From positions 3,100,001 to 3,164,000 of the forward strand of contig NZ_CP120733.1 of assembly GCF_029542625.1 (NCBI RefSeq): DNA of 64,000 bases, in the 5' to 3' direction. This DNA is from Tepidibacter hydrothermalis (GTDB lineage: Bacteria; Bacillota; Clostridia; Peptostreptococcales; Peptostreptococcaceae). The translations under genes were made by a program, and so were the position numbers. The notes below the pieces were generated by a model that worked only from the letters and a program-made list of their open reading frames with translations, had not been told where the DNA came from and ran no database searches. Position 1 is the first letter of the stretch, and each line of letters opens with the position of its first letter. Below, one piece after another: positions 28,066-37,065 of this stretch.

Positions 28066-28980
28066 CTATTTCAAATACCCTAAGTCAGAAATGTTATTTC
28101 CAAAAATAGAACTATCAATTATAAATTCAGGCATTCCCATATAACCTGCAGCTATCTCATATTCATTAAAAACTATTACAAGGTTGCCATTTTCATTGAT
28201 ATAAAAATTCGTCTTATCATCTATAGTTTTGAATTCTTCTGGAAAATACCCAGCATCTTCTTTTTCTATTTTTTCTTTCATTTTCATTACTATTTCATTA
28301 TTTATAACTCTTATATAATTATAATTCTTATCAAATAAATCACTTATATTAAGCACTTTGCTGTTTTTCAGGTCAACATTATAAAAGTCAGCTGTTTCAT
28401 AACCACTTGCTTTTATTTGAGTTGTAACAACCTTAAAAGACAATATATCATCACTATTTCTAATTAATGTATAACTTTGATCTACTATCTCAGGCATGAA
28501 TGTTAAAAATCCTGCATTCTTTGAATCTTCCTCTATTTTCTTTGAATTTTCAAGAGCCTTATCATAAACAGCTATAGCACGTTCTTTTAAAATCCTGTTT
28601 ATTTCGTCTTGAACATCATTATCTTCAAGCCCTTCAATAGATGGAACCTCTATATTTATCTCCCTATATTTATCATAAAGTGCCATTTTATCAATGGTTA
28701 CAAGGTTTACAATATCACCTATTACTGGAACATCAAGTAGATTTGCCGCAAATGCCTTGTTTGTATTAATCAGACCTACAAAAACTACACATATACAGGC
28801 TGCTGTTGTAAGAGTTCTAATAATTATTTTTTTAGACTTACTTGATTTGTTCATAGTTTTTTTATTGAATTTATTTTTTATATTGTTTAAATTTTCATTT
28901 GTGAACTCTGGAAGTTCACTTGCAATCATATCAAAATTTTCTTTATCAATCTCGGATATAAGGTTATCATATTTTTCCAT
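28066..28980 (-). CDS. RsiV-like anti-sigma factor (DUF3298/PdaC-type C-terminus)
   Basis: A 304-residue single-pass membrane protein. Residues 1-50 form a cytoplasmic sigma-binding arm, a membrane segment follows (about 53-70, TLTTAACICVVFVGLI), and the external part has DUF4163/DUF3298 features (DFYNVDLKNSKVLNISDLF, YINENGNLVIVFNEYEIAAG) as in RsiV, which senses lysozyme in other Firmicutes. The ATG at 28980 is six bases from AGGAGG. It follows the sigma gene by 15 bases. Lysozyme as signal is inference. Confidence 0.84.
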   Translation of the reverse strand: MEKYDNLISEIDKENFDMIASELPEFTNENLNNIKNKFNKKTMNKSSKSKKIIIRTLTTAACICVVFVGLINTNKAFAANLLDVPVIGDIVNLVTIDKMALYDKYREINIEVPSIEGLEDNDVQDEINRILKERAIAVYDKALENSKKIEEDSKNAGFLTFMPEIVDQSYTLIRNSDDILSFKVVTTQIKASGYETADFYNVDLKNSKVLNISDLFDKNYNYIRVINNEIVMKMKEKIEKEDAGYFPEEFKTIDDKTNFYINENGNLVIVFNEYEIAAGYMGMPEFIIDSSIFGNNISDLGYLK

Positions 28981-28995
28981 AGTCATCCTCCTAAT

Positions 28996-29532
28996 TTATA
29001 ATTTGATTTTTGTAAGCAAAGACTTTCTGCTATAGTAAAGCCTATTACTCACTTCTTTCGCTGTAATATTTAATTTATCAGCGATTTCTCTAGGTTTTAA
29101 CTGATAAAAATATCTAAGTAAAAAAATTTCACTATCTATTTGTTTGAGATTCTTTGCAAAATTATAAATATCATTAATAATTTGTTTGTTTAATAATGCT
29201 TCTTCAATATCGTCCGTTTCTGCCTTTAAATCTTCATCATATGGAAGAGTTGCCCTTTTGTTTATTTTTCTTACTTTATCTATTGCTCTACTTTTTGTAA
29301 TAAGACATAAGTATGATTTAATACTACCTCTCTTATGATCGTATTTTTCAGGATGCTCCCATAAATATGTAAAACTTTCTGCTACACAATCCTCAATATC
29401 TTCTCTACTTCCAACATTTTTAAGTACACCTGAAGCAATGACCCAAAGCAACTTACTATATTCATTAATTAGAAAATCATAAGTTTTAGGATTGCGATTA
29501 TGTATATCTTCTTGCAAGTTTTCATCTATCAT
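28996..29532 (-). CDS. ECF-type RNA polymerase sigma factor (SigV-like)
   Basis: A 178-residue sigma factor with region 2 (EDIEDCVAESFTYLWEHPEKY split as EDIEDCVAESFTYLW and EHPEKY; GSIKSYLCLITKSRAIDKVR) and region 4 (SEIFLLRYFYQLKPREIAD, ITAKEVSNRLYYSRKSL). Paired with the RsiV-like anti-sigma gene directly downstream, so it is likely released by regulated proteolysis in response to envelope stress. GGGAGGT precedes the ATG. No promoter matching a known ECF consensus was identified. Confidence 0.92.
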   Translation of the reverse strand: MIDENLQEDIHNRNPKTYDFLINEYSKLLWVIASGVLKNVGSREDIEDCVAESFTYLWEHPEKYDHKRGSIKSYLCLITKSRAIDKVRKINKRATLPYDEDLKAETDDIEEALLNKQIINDIYNFAKNLKQIDSEIFLLRYFYQLKPREIADKLNITAKEVSNRLYYSRKSLLTKIKL

Positions 29533-29610
29533 CTAGTATATTACCTCCCTGTTGTATATTGATTATAATCGATTACATAGAACAATACGAATTGAAAAGC
29601 ATTTTTACTT

Positions 29611-29653
29611 AAAAAAAGAGTACAATATTTTATTTAATATTGTACTCTTTTTT
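29611..29653. terminator. Strong bidirectional terminator
   Basis: AAAAAAGAGTACAATATT pairs perfectly with AATATTGTACTCTTTTTT around a six-base loop. Confidence 0.92.
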
Positions 29654-29668
29654 CTATAACCTTTATTC

Positions 29669-30058
29669 TTAACTTCCTAGTACCTCTTTCCACTGTTTTA
29701 ATCCATCTTTATCATTACTAACATCTTTAATAGTAATAGAGTTTTCAAATTCTTTTAGTTGTTTATTAATTTCTTTTGTCATTTTTAATGCTTCCTCATT
29801 TTTTAATGTTGAAGTTCCTCTAATTTGCTCATATAAAGATGGATTATTAATAACAATTGTTATTTTCTCCCCTTTATATTGTTCTAATCTCTTTAGAGTA
29901 TCTAATAGAGCTACGTGCTCTACAACTGCTGGCTTTCTATATTGTTTGAAATATGATTGTTTAAGTAAAGATTCCTCATCTTTAAAGATATTGATCTTAA
30001 TTTCAATATCCTCTCCTTCATAATATGTTGTAATTCCTACTAAATAAGCTTTAATCAT
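29669..30058 (-). CDS. Conserved-looking cytoplasmic protein, unknown function
   Basis: A 129-residue soluble protein with alternating beta and alpha character: an N-terminal strand pair (KAYLVGITTYYEGEDIEIKI), a helix (VVEHVALLDTLKRLEQY), a strand (EKITIVINNPSLYEQIRG) and a charged helix ending in QWKEVLG. The layout is reminiscent of RNase H-like folds but I see no convincing catalytic acidic set, so I give no function. GGAGG precedes the ATG; it has its own terminator. Confidence 0.6.
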   Translation of the reverse strand: MIKAYLVGITTYYEGEDIEIKINIFKDEESLLKQSYFKQYRKPAVVEHVALLDTLKRLEQYKGEKITIVINNPSLYEQIRGTSTLKNEEALKMTKEINKQLKEFENSITIKDVSNDKDGLKQWKEVLGS

Positions 30059-30247
30059 TATTCTTCCTCCATCTAATTATTTATTTCCGTTTGTTATATA
30101 TGCTTTTAAAGTATATATATAATATATCCAATATGCAATAAAATCTTATCTCAATTTTAGTATCATTTAAACAATTTCTCAAAGATTCATATAGTATATC
30201 ATACGATAACTGTTAATCAATTAAATAAAACAACCAGAGGTGATAAT

Positions 30248-30598
30248 ATGTATTTCAATAGAGTTTCAAATTATAAAATTGTTATAAATACTAATAACCG
30301 TACACTTACTTTATTTAAAGACAATAAGTGGTTTAAATCATACCCTATTGCTATAGGTAAACCTTCCACACCGACTCCAAAAGGTATATTTACAATAATA
30401 AATAAAGCATATAAACCAGGAGGTTCTTTTGGGGAAAGATGGCTAGGACTTAGCAAACCTCATTACGGCATACACGGTACAAACAATCCGTCATCAATAG
30501 GAAAGGCAATTTCAAATGGATGTATACGAATGTATAATAAAGATATTATAGAACTCTATAATACAGTCCCAATAAGAACAGTTGTTACTATAATTTAA
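30248..30598 (+). CDS. L,D-transpeptidase (YkuD domain), minimal form
   Basis: A 116-residue protein that is essentially only the YkuD catalytic domain: YPIAIGKPSTPTPKGIFTI, the conserved HGTN, and SNGCIRM with the catalytic cysteine. It would cross-link peptidoglycan or spore cortex, or act as a carboxypeptidase. There is no signal peptide or LysM domain; an enzyme with this layout may act on the spore or be exported by another route. AGAGGTGAT precedes the ATG. A diverged copy of its 5' end is found at 35292. Confidence 0.9.
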   Translation: MYFNRVSNYKIVINTNNRTLTLFKDNKWFKSYPIAIGKPSTPTPKGIFTIINKAYKPGGSFGERWLGLSKPHYGIHGTNNPSSIGKAISNGCIRMYNKDIIELYNTVPIRTVVTII

Positions 30599-30615
30599 TT
30601 ATAAAACGAAAAAAT

Positions 30616-30639
30616 AGATCCCTTATAATAAGGGATCTT
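30616..30639. terminator. Short bidirectional terminator
   Basis: AGATCCCTT pairs with AAGGGATCT around a five-base loop, between the convergent L,D-transpeptidase and EamA genes. Confidence 0.75.
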
Positions 30640-30649
30640 AAACTATGTT

Positions 30650-31558
30650 CTAGTTATTTAACTCTTCTACTCTTTCTATATTGTTTTGGTCCTTATTTAA
30701 CAACAATACTGAACCTATTATTATAATACCTCCTACAACTTGATTCATTGATGGTATTGTTCCATACAATAGTAATGATAATATTATAGTAACTACTGGC
30801 AAGAAATTCATGAATAGATTGGATAAAGTTACTCCTATATTCTTTATTGCATATATATTTAAGAAATAAGCTAAAGTAGAATTAAATACACCTAAAATAA
30901 TCAGATTTATTATAACTTTTCCCATCATTAAGTTATGCATAGTTACTGGATAAACAAGTAAAAACGGTAATGTTGTTACAGCACCTACTACTGCTTGATA
31001 ATTTAACATAACTGTTTTCTCATACTTATCTGAGACTTTATCAGACAAGAAACAATAAACTACCCATGATATTATGCTAAGAAGAGTTAGTGCATATCCT
31101 TTGAAGTTAGTTGAAGCTAAGTCCTTAAAGTCTATTCCCATAAGAATATATACTCCTATTAATGAAACAATAACACTAAGAATACTCAATTTCGTTTTTG
31201 GTCTTTTAAAAAATATTGTATCTATCAAAAGAGAAAATACTGCTGCAAATCCAAATAACAAAGATGATACAGTAGGTCCAATAGCAGTTATACTTAAAAC
31301 TGTTAATACATGAAAAAATGTTGTTCCAAATAATCCTGACAAGCATATTATAAATATATCTGATTTTTCTATTTTAAAATCCATCTTTTTAAAAAGATTA
31401 TATACGGTAAAAAGAATAGCCATAATAGTAAGCTGAAATCCCACTATTACTGTTGCATGCATATAATTATCAATGACATCTCTAGAAATATATGAAACTC
31501 CATATATTGTTACAACTATTATTATAGCGATTAAACCAAGAATTTTGTTTTTATTCAT
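30650..31558 (-). CDS. EamA/DMT-family transporter
   Basis: A 302-residue transporter with ten predicted membrane segments in two EamA repeats (LFGTTFFHVLTVLSITAIGP, and GVFNSTLAYFLNIYAIKNIG). It starts 36 bases after the stop of the MttB-family gene and is probably on the same transcript, so it may move a methylated amine or product of that pathway. Substrate is not readable from the sequence. Confidence 0.88.
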   Translation of the reverse strand: MNKNKILGLIAIIIVVTIYGVSYISRDVIDNYMHATVIVGFQLTIMAILFTVYNLFKKMDFKIEKSDIFIICLSGLFGTTFFHVLTVLSITAIGPTVSSLLFGFAAVFSLLIDTIFFKRPKTKLSILSVIVSLIGVYILMGIDFKDLASTNFKGYALTLLSIISWVVYCFLSDKVSDKYEKTVMLNYQAVVGAVTTLPFLLVYPVTMHNLMMGKVIINLIILGVFNSTLAYFLNIYAIKNIGVTLSNLFMNFLPVVTIILSLLLYGTIPSMNQVVGGIIIIGSVLLLNKDQNNIERVEELNN

Positions 31559-31594
31559 ATTCTGCTCACATCCTATAATATTTTTTACACAGGT

Positions 31595-33034
31595 CTATCT
31601 TACTATATTCTTTGATTTTTCTATAGCCGATTCAGCTATAGCATCTATTTTGGCTTGTATTTCCTTGTCTAAAAGTTCTACATCTTTTGTTTCATCAATA
31701 ATTTTTCGCACTTTTTCTAAAGATTTTTGTGCTATGTCTTTTTCTCCATCCTCTTTCCAAGAACCATAATTTCCTCGTTCTGTTAATTCACCTCTCCATA
31801 GCTCTTTTCTAAAGTAACGAACTGTATGTTTTGAATCAAGGAAACTTCCACCATGTCCAGTCTTTTCAATATTGTCTAAAGCTATTCTTTTATCATTAAA
31901 ATCTAATTCCCTTACTAATCTTTGTAGTTGAGACATACATTCATTAGAATATGGTAAATCTGCATAATCTACTACTAAGTCCATATCTAATTGCATTGCT
32001 ACAAGGAAATCTGTTGTTAATGCTCCAATAGTTCCAACCATACCTGTTTCAAATCCAGTCTGTGCATCTAAAACTTTTGAGTCACGTAAGTTACATGGCA
32101 TCTTTGTTGGTAGATCTAAATAAAGTCCTAATTCGGCCATACAGCTTTTCATTATAGCTGATTCTGGACTAGACATTGCAACACTTAGTGTTTTCATATC
32201 CATGCTACGTACATAACTTGAATATATTACAGGTGCTCCCGGATTTACCATTTGAGATAATGCTATACAAGCAAGTGTTTCAGCATGAGTATGGATTATT
32301 GCACTTTCTATAGTTATAGGTGAAGATATTCCAAGTATACCTCCCGAACTTATCACTGAAGGTATTTTATATTTACTAGCTTCCATAAGTACATTTAAAG
32401 TATTTTCATCTACTTTCATAGGTGGCATAGTTAATACCCAAACAGATATAAAAGGTCTTTTTAAAAATTCTTCTTCACTACCTACCGCTAGTGATGCCAT
32501 TCTCACTGCATCTCTAACTCCTTCTTTTCCAACCACTCCACCAGTTATATGTTTTGTAGTATTCTTTATTGTTGTTGCCCAAGTATACCAATCAGATGCT
32601 TGAAGTGGTACATCTTGAGGTGTAACAAGTCCACTTGCAATTGTTACATTATCCAAAGTTTCTAGTATTTTAGTAAGTTTAGCTAAATCTTCATTAGTAG
32701 CAGGACGTCTTTCTCTTGTATCTGGATCAATAACTGCTGTTGCCATAGTCATAGCCGCCAGTGTTGGAGGTGCTTCACTTATTTTTACGTCATTTTCTGG
32801 TGTTCTTCCATAAAGTACAAATTCATCTCTCTTTGGAACAGTTTCAAGTGCTCTATCTATTAATTCTCTAGATATTTTGACAATCTCGCCTTCGACTTTA
32901 GCCCCTTCTTTTTTTAATATTTCACGTGCTTCTTCTGAGCATAGTTGCATACCCATGTTTTCTAACATATCTAAAGCCATACTATGAACATTTTTTAAAT
33001 CTTCATCAGAAAGAAATCTTAATACTGGTTTCAT
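31595..33034 (-). CDS. Trimethylamine methyltransferase (MttB) superfamily, non-pyrrolysine
   Basis: A 479-residue TIM-barrel methyltransferase expected to move a methyl group from a quaternary amine to a corrinoid protein. The frame is uninterrupted, with no in-frame amber codon, so it belongs with the non-Pyl MttB relatives such as the glycine-betaine, proline-betaine and carnitine enzymes. Family stretches include TGGVVGKEGVRDAVRMASLA, TMPPMKVDENTLNVLMEA and MPCNLRDSKVLDAQTGFETG. The corrinoid protein gene lies upstream across a weak terminator. No corrinoid:tetrahydrofolate methyltransferase or RamA-type activator is in the window. Substrate unknown. Confidence 0.9.
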   Translation of the reverse strand: MKPVLRFLSDEDLKNVHSMALDMLENMGMQLCSEEAREILKKEGAKVEGEIVKISRELIDRALETVPKRDEFVLYGRTPENDVKISEAPPTLAAMTMATAVIDPDTRERRPATNEDLAKLTKILETLDNVTIASGLVTPQDVPLQASDWYTWATTIKNTTKHITGGVVGKEGVRDAVRMASLAVGSEEEFLKRPFISVWVLTMPPMKVDENTLNVLMEASKYKIPSVISSGGILGISSPITIESAIIHTHAETLACIALSQMVNPGAPVIYSSYVRSMDMKTLSVAMSSPESAIMKSCMAELGLYLDLPTKMPCNLRDSKVLDAQTGFETGMVGTIGALTTDFLVAMQLDMDLVVDYADLPYSNECMSQLQRLVRELDFNDKRIALDNIEKTGHGGSFLDSKHTVRYFRKELWRGELTERGNYGSWKEDGEKDIAQKSLEKVRKIIDETKDVELLDKEIQAKIDAIAESAIEKSKNIVR

Positions 33035-33198
33035 ATTAATTTCACATCCCCTTAGTTTTTTTATATAATCGCCTTTGTTTAATACTATGAAAATATAACT
33101 TAGTATTTAATAGCCTATTTCTGCTTTTTTTTGCTCTATTGTGCTTTTATTAATCTTATTATTTATACATCCAAATTATACATCCCAAAAACCACATA

Positions 33199-33226
33199 AA
33201 AAAAATCCCATTTTAATGGAATTTTT
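33199..33226 (-). terminator. Weak terminator between corrinoid protein and methyltransferase genes
   Basis: On the minus strand ATTCCAT pairs with ATGGGAT (one G-U) and is followed by eight T. It may let part of the transcription pass into the methyltransferase gene, 165 bases on. The rest of the gap 33035-33198 shows nothing clear. Confidence 0.6.
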
Positions 33227-33869
33227 ATTTAGATATAAATTTATGTGAGTTTTTTTCTAAAAAACTTCTCAGTGTAAATACATCTTCAAAATAATAATCA
33301 GCTCCTATTCTTCTAGCAAAAGTTTCTGTTACAGGTGTTCCTCCAACAATCACTTTCACACTTTCTCTTAACTCTTTATTTTTTAATTCTTCTATAACTT
33401 CTTTCATAGCTGGTAAAGTTGTAGTTAGCAGAGCTGACATAATTAGAATATTAGGTTTTTCCTTATATACTGTATCTATAAATTTTTTTGTAGATACATT
33501 TATTCCCAAATCAATTACAATTGCTCCATCAGCTATAAGTATACTTTTTACAATATTTTTCCCAATATCATGAAGATCTCCCGCAACTGTTCCCATTATA
33601 ATTTTCATCTTATTATTCCTTTTAGACTTTTTAAAATATGGCTGTAATATATAGATTGAAGCATTCATAGCTCTAGTTGAAAGAAGTACCTCCGGAACTA
33701 ATACCGTATCTTCACGAAATTTTTCAGCAATTTCATTCATTCCTGAAATTAAGCCTTTTTCTAATATATAATCAGGTGGATATTTCTTTGCTAAAGCCTC
33801 TTTTGTTAATTCTATTACAGTTTCAGTGTCTCCATTTATTATGCATTCGCTTATTTTTTTATAGTACAC
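33225..33869 (-). CDS. Corrinoid protein (MtgC/MttC-like B12-binding methyl carrier)
   Basis: A 214-residue carrier with an N-terminal helical cap (VLVPEVLLSTRAMNASIYIL) and a Rossmann-like cobalamin domain whose DLHDIGKNIV holds the Co-ligand His (DxHxxG), then VIDLGINVSTKKFID and VIVGGTPVTETFA. It shuttles methyl groups from the MttB-like enzyme to tetrahydrofolate. The GTG start at 33869 is seven bases after AAGGAGG. The regulator gene ends 12 bases upstream. Confidence 0.92.
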   Translation of the reverse strand: MYYKKISECIINGDTETVIELTKEALAKKYPPDYILEKGLISGMNEIAEKFREDTVLVPEVLLSTRAMNASIYILQPYFKKSKRNNKMKIIMGTVAGDLHDIGKNIVKSILIADGAIVIDLGINVSTKKFIDTVYKEKPNILIMSALLTTTLPAMKEVIEELKNKELRESVKVIVGGTPVTETFARRIGADYYFEDVFTLRSFLEKNSHKFISK

Positions 33870-33881
33870 TCATATTCCTCC

Positions 33882-35156
33882 TTAGAATAATTTATTTCTA
33901 TATACTACTGGATTAACATCAATATGTTTTTTAAATACCTTTGTAAAATAACTTTGACTTTTAAAACCTACTCTATTTGAAATATCCTTTATACTTAATT
34001 CTCTCTTTTTCATTAACTCAACTGCTTTTTCAACTCTAACTCTTGTAATATAGTCATTTACTGTACAATCTAGTTCTTTACGGAATAATCTGCTTAAGTG
34101 AGATTTACTTATAAAAAGATATTGTGCTACATCTTCTATTTTTATTGGTTTTGAATAATTCTCAATAATAAAATTTCGTGCTTTCTTCAACAAACTAATG
34201 TGCTTTTTATCTCCCAAAACAAAGATTTTATCTAGAAAATCTCTGGCTATATCATATATTTCATAAAAAAAGCATTCTATATTATCAACTTTACAAATTT
34301 CTTTATTAAAATCTTCCATCATAGTCATTGCAATTTCTCCATCTAGTCCTCCATCCACTGCAGCCCTTGAAATCAAAGATGCCAATTCTATAGTGCGCAA
34401 CCTTATTATATTTTTATCTCCTCTTGCCTTAACATAAAGATCTCCTAAAAGATTTAATATAGTATTTTTTATATTTACTTTGTCTCCCAAACGAATATAG
34501 CTTAATAATTTTCTTTCTTTTTTTAAATAACTATTGTAATCATCTTTTTTATGAAAATGAGATTTTTTTCTATCCTCTAATTCCTGTCTAATCTTTTGCA
34601 TAAATAAACGTGAAGCATCTTTATTTTCTAAAATACAAATATTTCTTTTAACCAAATAGTTAACTACTACAAACAATGTATCTGCTACTGCCTGAATTCG
34701 ATCCGCAGATACAACTTCAAGTTTCATAGCTTTTTCTTTTAATGTATTAAATTCCTTAATATCTGAATTAAATTCTTTTAGTTCTTGATAAAAAAATTCA
34801 TCAGGTTCCCACATCAAGACTTGACCACATACAATGCTTCCTACACTAACTCCTCTAACTATAATAGGTACAGCCCAAATTACTATTCCAGCATGACATC
34901 TAAAAAAGTATGGTTCTTCCCATTTTCCAGCCTCAAGACTTGCTACTCTATACGATTCTTTACATTTTTCATTACATTTACCTTGGCTTCGAATAAACTT
35001 ACAAAACTCACTTCGCTCTAAATTATTTGGTTTAAAATAGCTTTCTCCGTTATTATTTACAGCCTCAATATATAATCCTGTAGCTTTAGAAAAACTAGCC
35101 ATAACATCTAATAAATAGTTTTTATCTATATCTGTATCTTCTATTTTTTTATTCAT
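33882..35156 (-). CDS. PocR-domain AraC-family transcriptional regulator
   Basis: A 424-residue regulator. The N-terminal PocR sensor (residues about 15-180) has the clustered cysteines CKFIRSQGKCNEKC and a C-terminal-half signature YFFRCHAGIVIWAVPIIV, GSIVCGQV. The last 100 residues are an AraC helix-turn-helix pair (IEDVAQYLFISKSHLSRLFR, IKDISNRVGFKSQSYFTKVF). PocR domains are known from C1/propanediol and corrinoid-linked regulation, and this gene heads the methyltransferase cluster. The ATG at 35156 has AAAGG eight bases upstream; a GTG at 35165 overlaps that site. Confidence 0.9.
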   Translation of the reverse strand: MNKKIEDTDIDKNYLLDVMASFSKATGLYIEAVNNNGESYFKPNNLERSEFCKFIRSQGKCNEKCKESYRVASLEAGKWEEPYFFRCHAGIVIWAVPIIVRGVSVGSIVCGQVLMWEPDEFFYQELKEFNSDIKEFNTLKEKAMKLEVVSADRIQAVADTLFVVVNYLVKRNICILENKDASRLFMQKIRQELEDRKKSHFHKKDDYNSYLKKERKLLSYIRLGDKVNIKNTILNLLGDLYVKARGDKNIIRLRTIELASLISRAAVDGGLDGEIAMTMMEDFNKEICKVDNIECFFYEIYDIARDFLDKIFVLGDKKHISLLKKARNFIIENYSKPIKIEDVAQYLFISKSHLSRLFRKELDCTVNDYITRVRVEKAVELMKKRELSIKDISNRVGFKSQSYFTKVFKKHIDVNPVVYRNKLF

Positions 35157-35291
35157 GAATATCACCTTTCTAAATTTTAGCTTGTTTCTATAAATTATAT
35201 TTATCTAATTTGAAAATATTTCAAAAATAAAAAATCTGTTTAATTAAACTAAATACCTTATGTTATCAATAGATGTTTAAATTATACTATT

Positions 35292-35345
35292 CTTGTAAAT
35301 ACTAATAACTGTGTATTTACTTTATTTAAATACAATAAACTGTAA
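35292..35345 (+). pseudogene. Remnant of a duplicated L,D-transpeptidase gene 5' end
   Basis: Seventeen codons read LVNTNNCVFTLFKYNKL then stop. They align base for base with 30281-30331 of the intact L,D-transpeptidase gene (VINTNNRTLTLFKDNKW), about 41 of 51 bases identical by hand count, and weaker similarity extends upstream to about 35274. It has no start codon and lies in the upstream region of the germination operon. Confidence 0.7.
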
Positions 35346-35445
35346 ATATTATATATATTTTTTAGATAGTCTAATAGTTCAAAATGACTATCATAAAATT
35401 TATAAAAATAGAAATAATACAAAAAACTATTTAGAGGTTTTTAAT

Positions 35446-37053
35446 ATGAAATTTTTTAATAAACTTTTTAATACACAGGAAAAACACACTGTAACTAATA
35501 AAAGCATTCAATCTGAAAATGTGAATGTATTTAAACCATTACACGATAACCTCAGTGATAACATTACATTTATTAAAGGTACTATTGGAGAAAGTAGCGA
35601 CATTGTCATTAAGGAATTTCGTATCGGTGAAGATGACAAAAATAAAATTTGCATAATTTACGCCGATGGATTGGCTGATAAATCTTTAATTCAAGATTTT
35701 ATTTTGAAACCATTAATGTTAGATATAAGAAAAGTTCACCTTGAATCAACTATTTCTTCTAAGAAAAAAGTGTTCGAAACATTGAAAAATTCTGCACTTC
35801 CAGAAGGAGATATGAAAGAGATTATAGATTTTGAAGATCTTTTTGCTTACCTATTATCTGGAGATACTATTATACTACTTGATGGATATACACAAGGCTT
35901 TGTAGTAGATTCAAGAGGATGGGAAGACCGAGGTATTACAGAACCAAATTCACAAACCGTTGTTAGAGGACCAAGAGATAGTTTTTCTGAAACACTACAA
36001 ACTAACACTGCACTACTTCGTAGAAGAATAAAAGATACAAATCTTTGGATAGAAACAAAACCTATCGGACGAAAGACTAAGACTGATGTAGCTGTAGCAT
36101 ATATAAAAGGAACTGCAGATGATGAAATTATAGAAGAAATCCGTAATAGACTTAATCAAATCGATATCGATGGAATATTAGAAAGCGCGTATATAGAAGA
36201 ACTTATTCAGGATGAAAAATATACTCCTTTTCCTACAGTGTACAGCACTGAACGACCCGATGCAGTAGCTGCAGGACTATTAGAAGGACGAATAGCAATC
36301 CTTGTAGATAATACACCATTTGTACTTTTAGTACCAGCTTTATTTGTACATTTTATGCAATCTCCAGAAGATTATTATCAACGTTTTGATATTAGTACAT
36401 TGATTCGTCTACTTCGCTATATTTCATTTTTTATTGCCCTACTTACGCCATCCATTTATATTGCAGTTACAACGTTCCATCAGGAAATAATACCAACTTC
36501 TCTTCTTATTAGTATTGCAGCTCAGAGAGAAGGAGTTCCTTTTCCTGCTTTAGTTGAAGCCTTAATCATGGAAATCACATTTGAAATACTGAGGGAGGCA
36601 GGAATCAGAATGCCAAGATCAGTTGGATCAGCAATCTCAATAGTTGGCGCTTTAGTACTTGGAGAAGCAGCAGTACAAGCAGGAATAGTTTCACCTGTAA
36701 TGGTAATAGTCGTATCCACTACAGCAATTAGTAGTTTTGTGTTTCCTGCATATAATATGGCTGTTCCTGTTAGGATTTTACGTTTTATATTTATGATATC
36801 AGGTGCTACATTTGGAATGTACGGCATTACCTTAGGGCTTATTGTAATGATTCTTCATCTATGCAGCTTAAATTCCTTTGGTATACCTTATATGACTCCT
36901 ATGGCTCCATTTAATTGGAACGATCAAAAAGATACCCTTTTTCGTTTTCCCCATTGGAGTATGTATTATCGTCCATGGTTAATCAATAAAAACAATATAA
37001 TACGTCAACAAAATCCCAAAGCAGCAAAATCAAAACCGCCACAGCATGAGTAA
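35446..37053 (+). CDS. Spore germination protein, GerAA/GerKA family (receptor A subunit)
   Basis: A 535-residue receptor A subunit in the spore inner membrane. A large soluble N-terminal domain (EFRIGEDDKNKICIIYADGL, split as EFRIGEDDKNK and YADGL; DSRGWEDRGITEPNSQTVVR) precedes five or so membrane segments (FIALLTPSIYIAVTTFH; EAAVQAGIVSPVMVIVV). The ATG at 35446 has AGAGG eight bases upstream; a longer in-frame start at 35311 is unsupported. First gene of the A-C-small-B operon. It likely forms a nutrient-gated channel with the other subunits; the germinant is unknown. Confidence 0.94.
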   Translation: MKFFNKLFNTQEKHTVTNKSIQSENVNVFKPLHDNLSDNITFIKGTIGESSDIVIKEFRIGEDDKNKICIIYADGLADKSLIQDFILKPLMLDIRKVHLESTISSKKKVFETLKNSALPEGDMKEIIDFEDLFAYLLSGDTIILLDGYTQGFVVDSRGWEDRGITEPNSQTVVRGPRDSFSETLQTNTALLRRRIKDTNLWIETKPIGRKTKTDVAVAYIKGTADDEIIEEIRNRLNQIDIDGILESAYIEELIQDEKYTPFPTVYSTERPDAVAAGLLEGRIAILVDNTPFVLLVPALFVHFMQSPEDYYQRFDISTLIRLLRYISFFIALLTPSIYIAVTTFHQEIIPTSLLISIAAQREGVPFPALVEALIMEITFEILREAGIRMPRSVGSAISIVGALVLGEAAVQAGIVSPVMVIVVSTTAISSFVFPAYNMAVPVRILRFIFMISGATFGMYGITLGLIVMILHLCSLNSFGIPYMTPMAPFNWNDQKDTLFRFPHWSMYYRPWLINKNNIIRQQNPKAAKSKPPQHE

Positions 37054-37065
37054 AGGAGCTTTTTC

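Noticed and set aside
31595-33034. Possible pyrrolysine (amber) codon in the MttB-family gene
   Set aside because: The frame is open throughout with no TAG, so it is a non-pyrrolysine relative.
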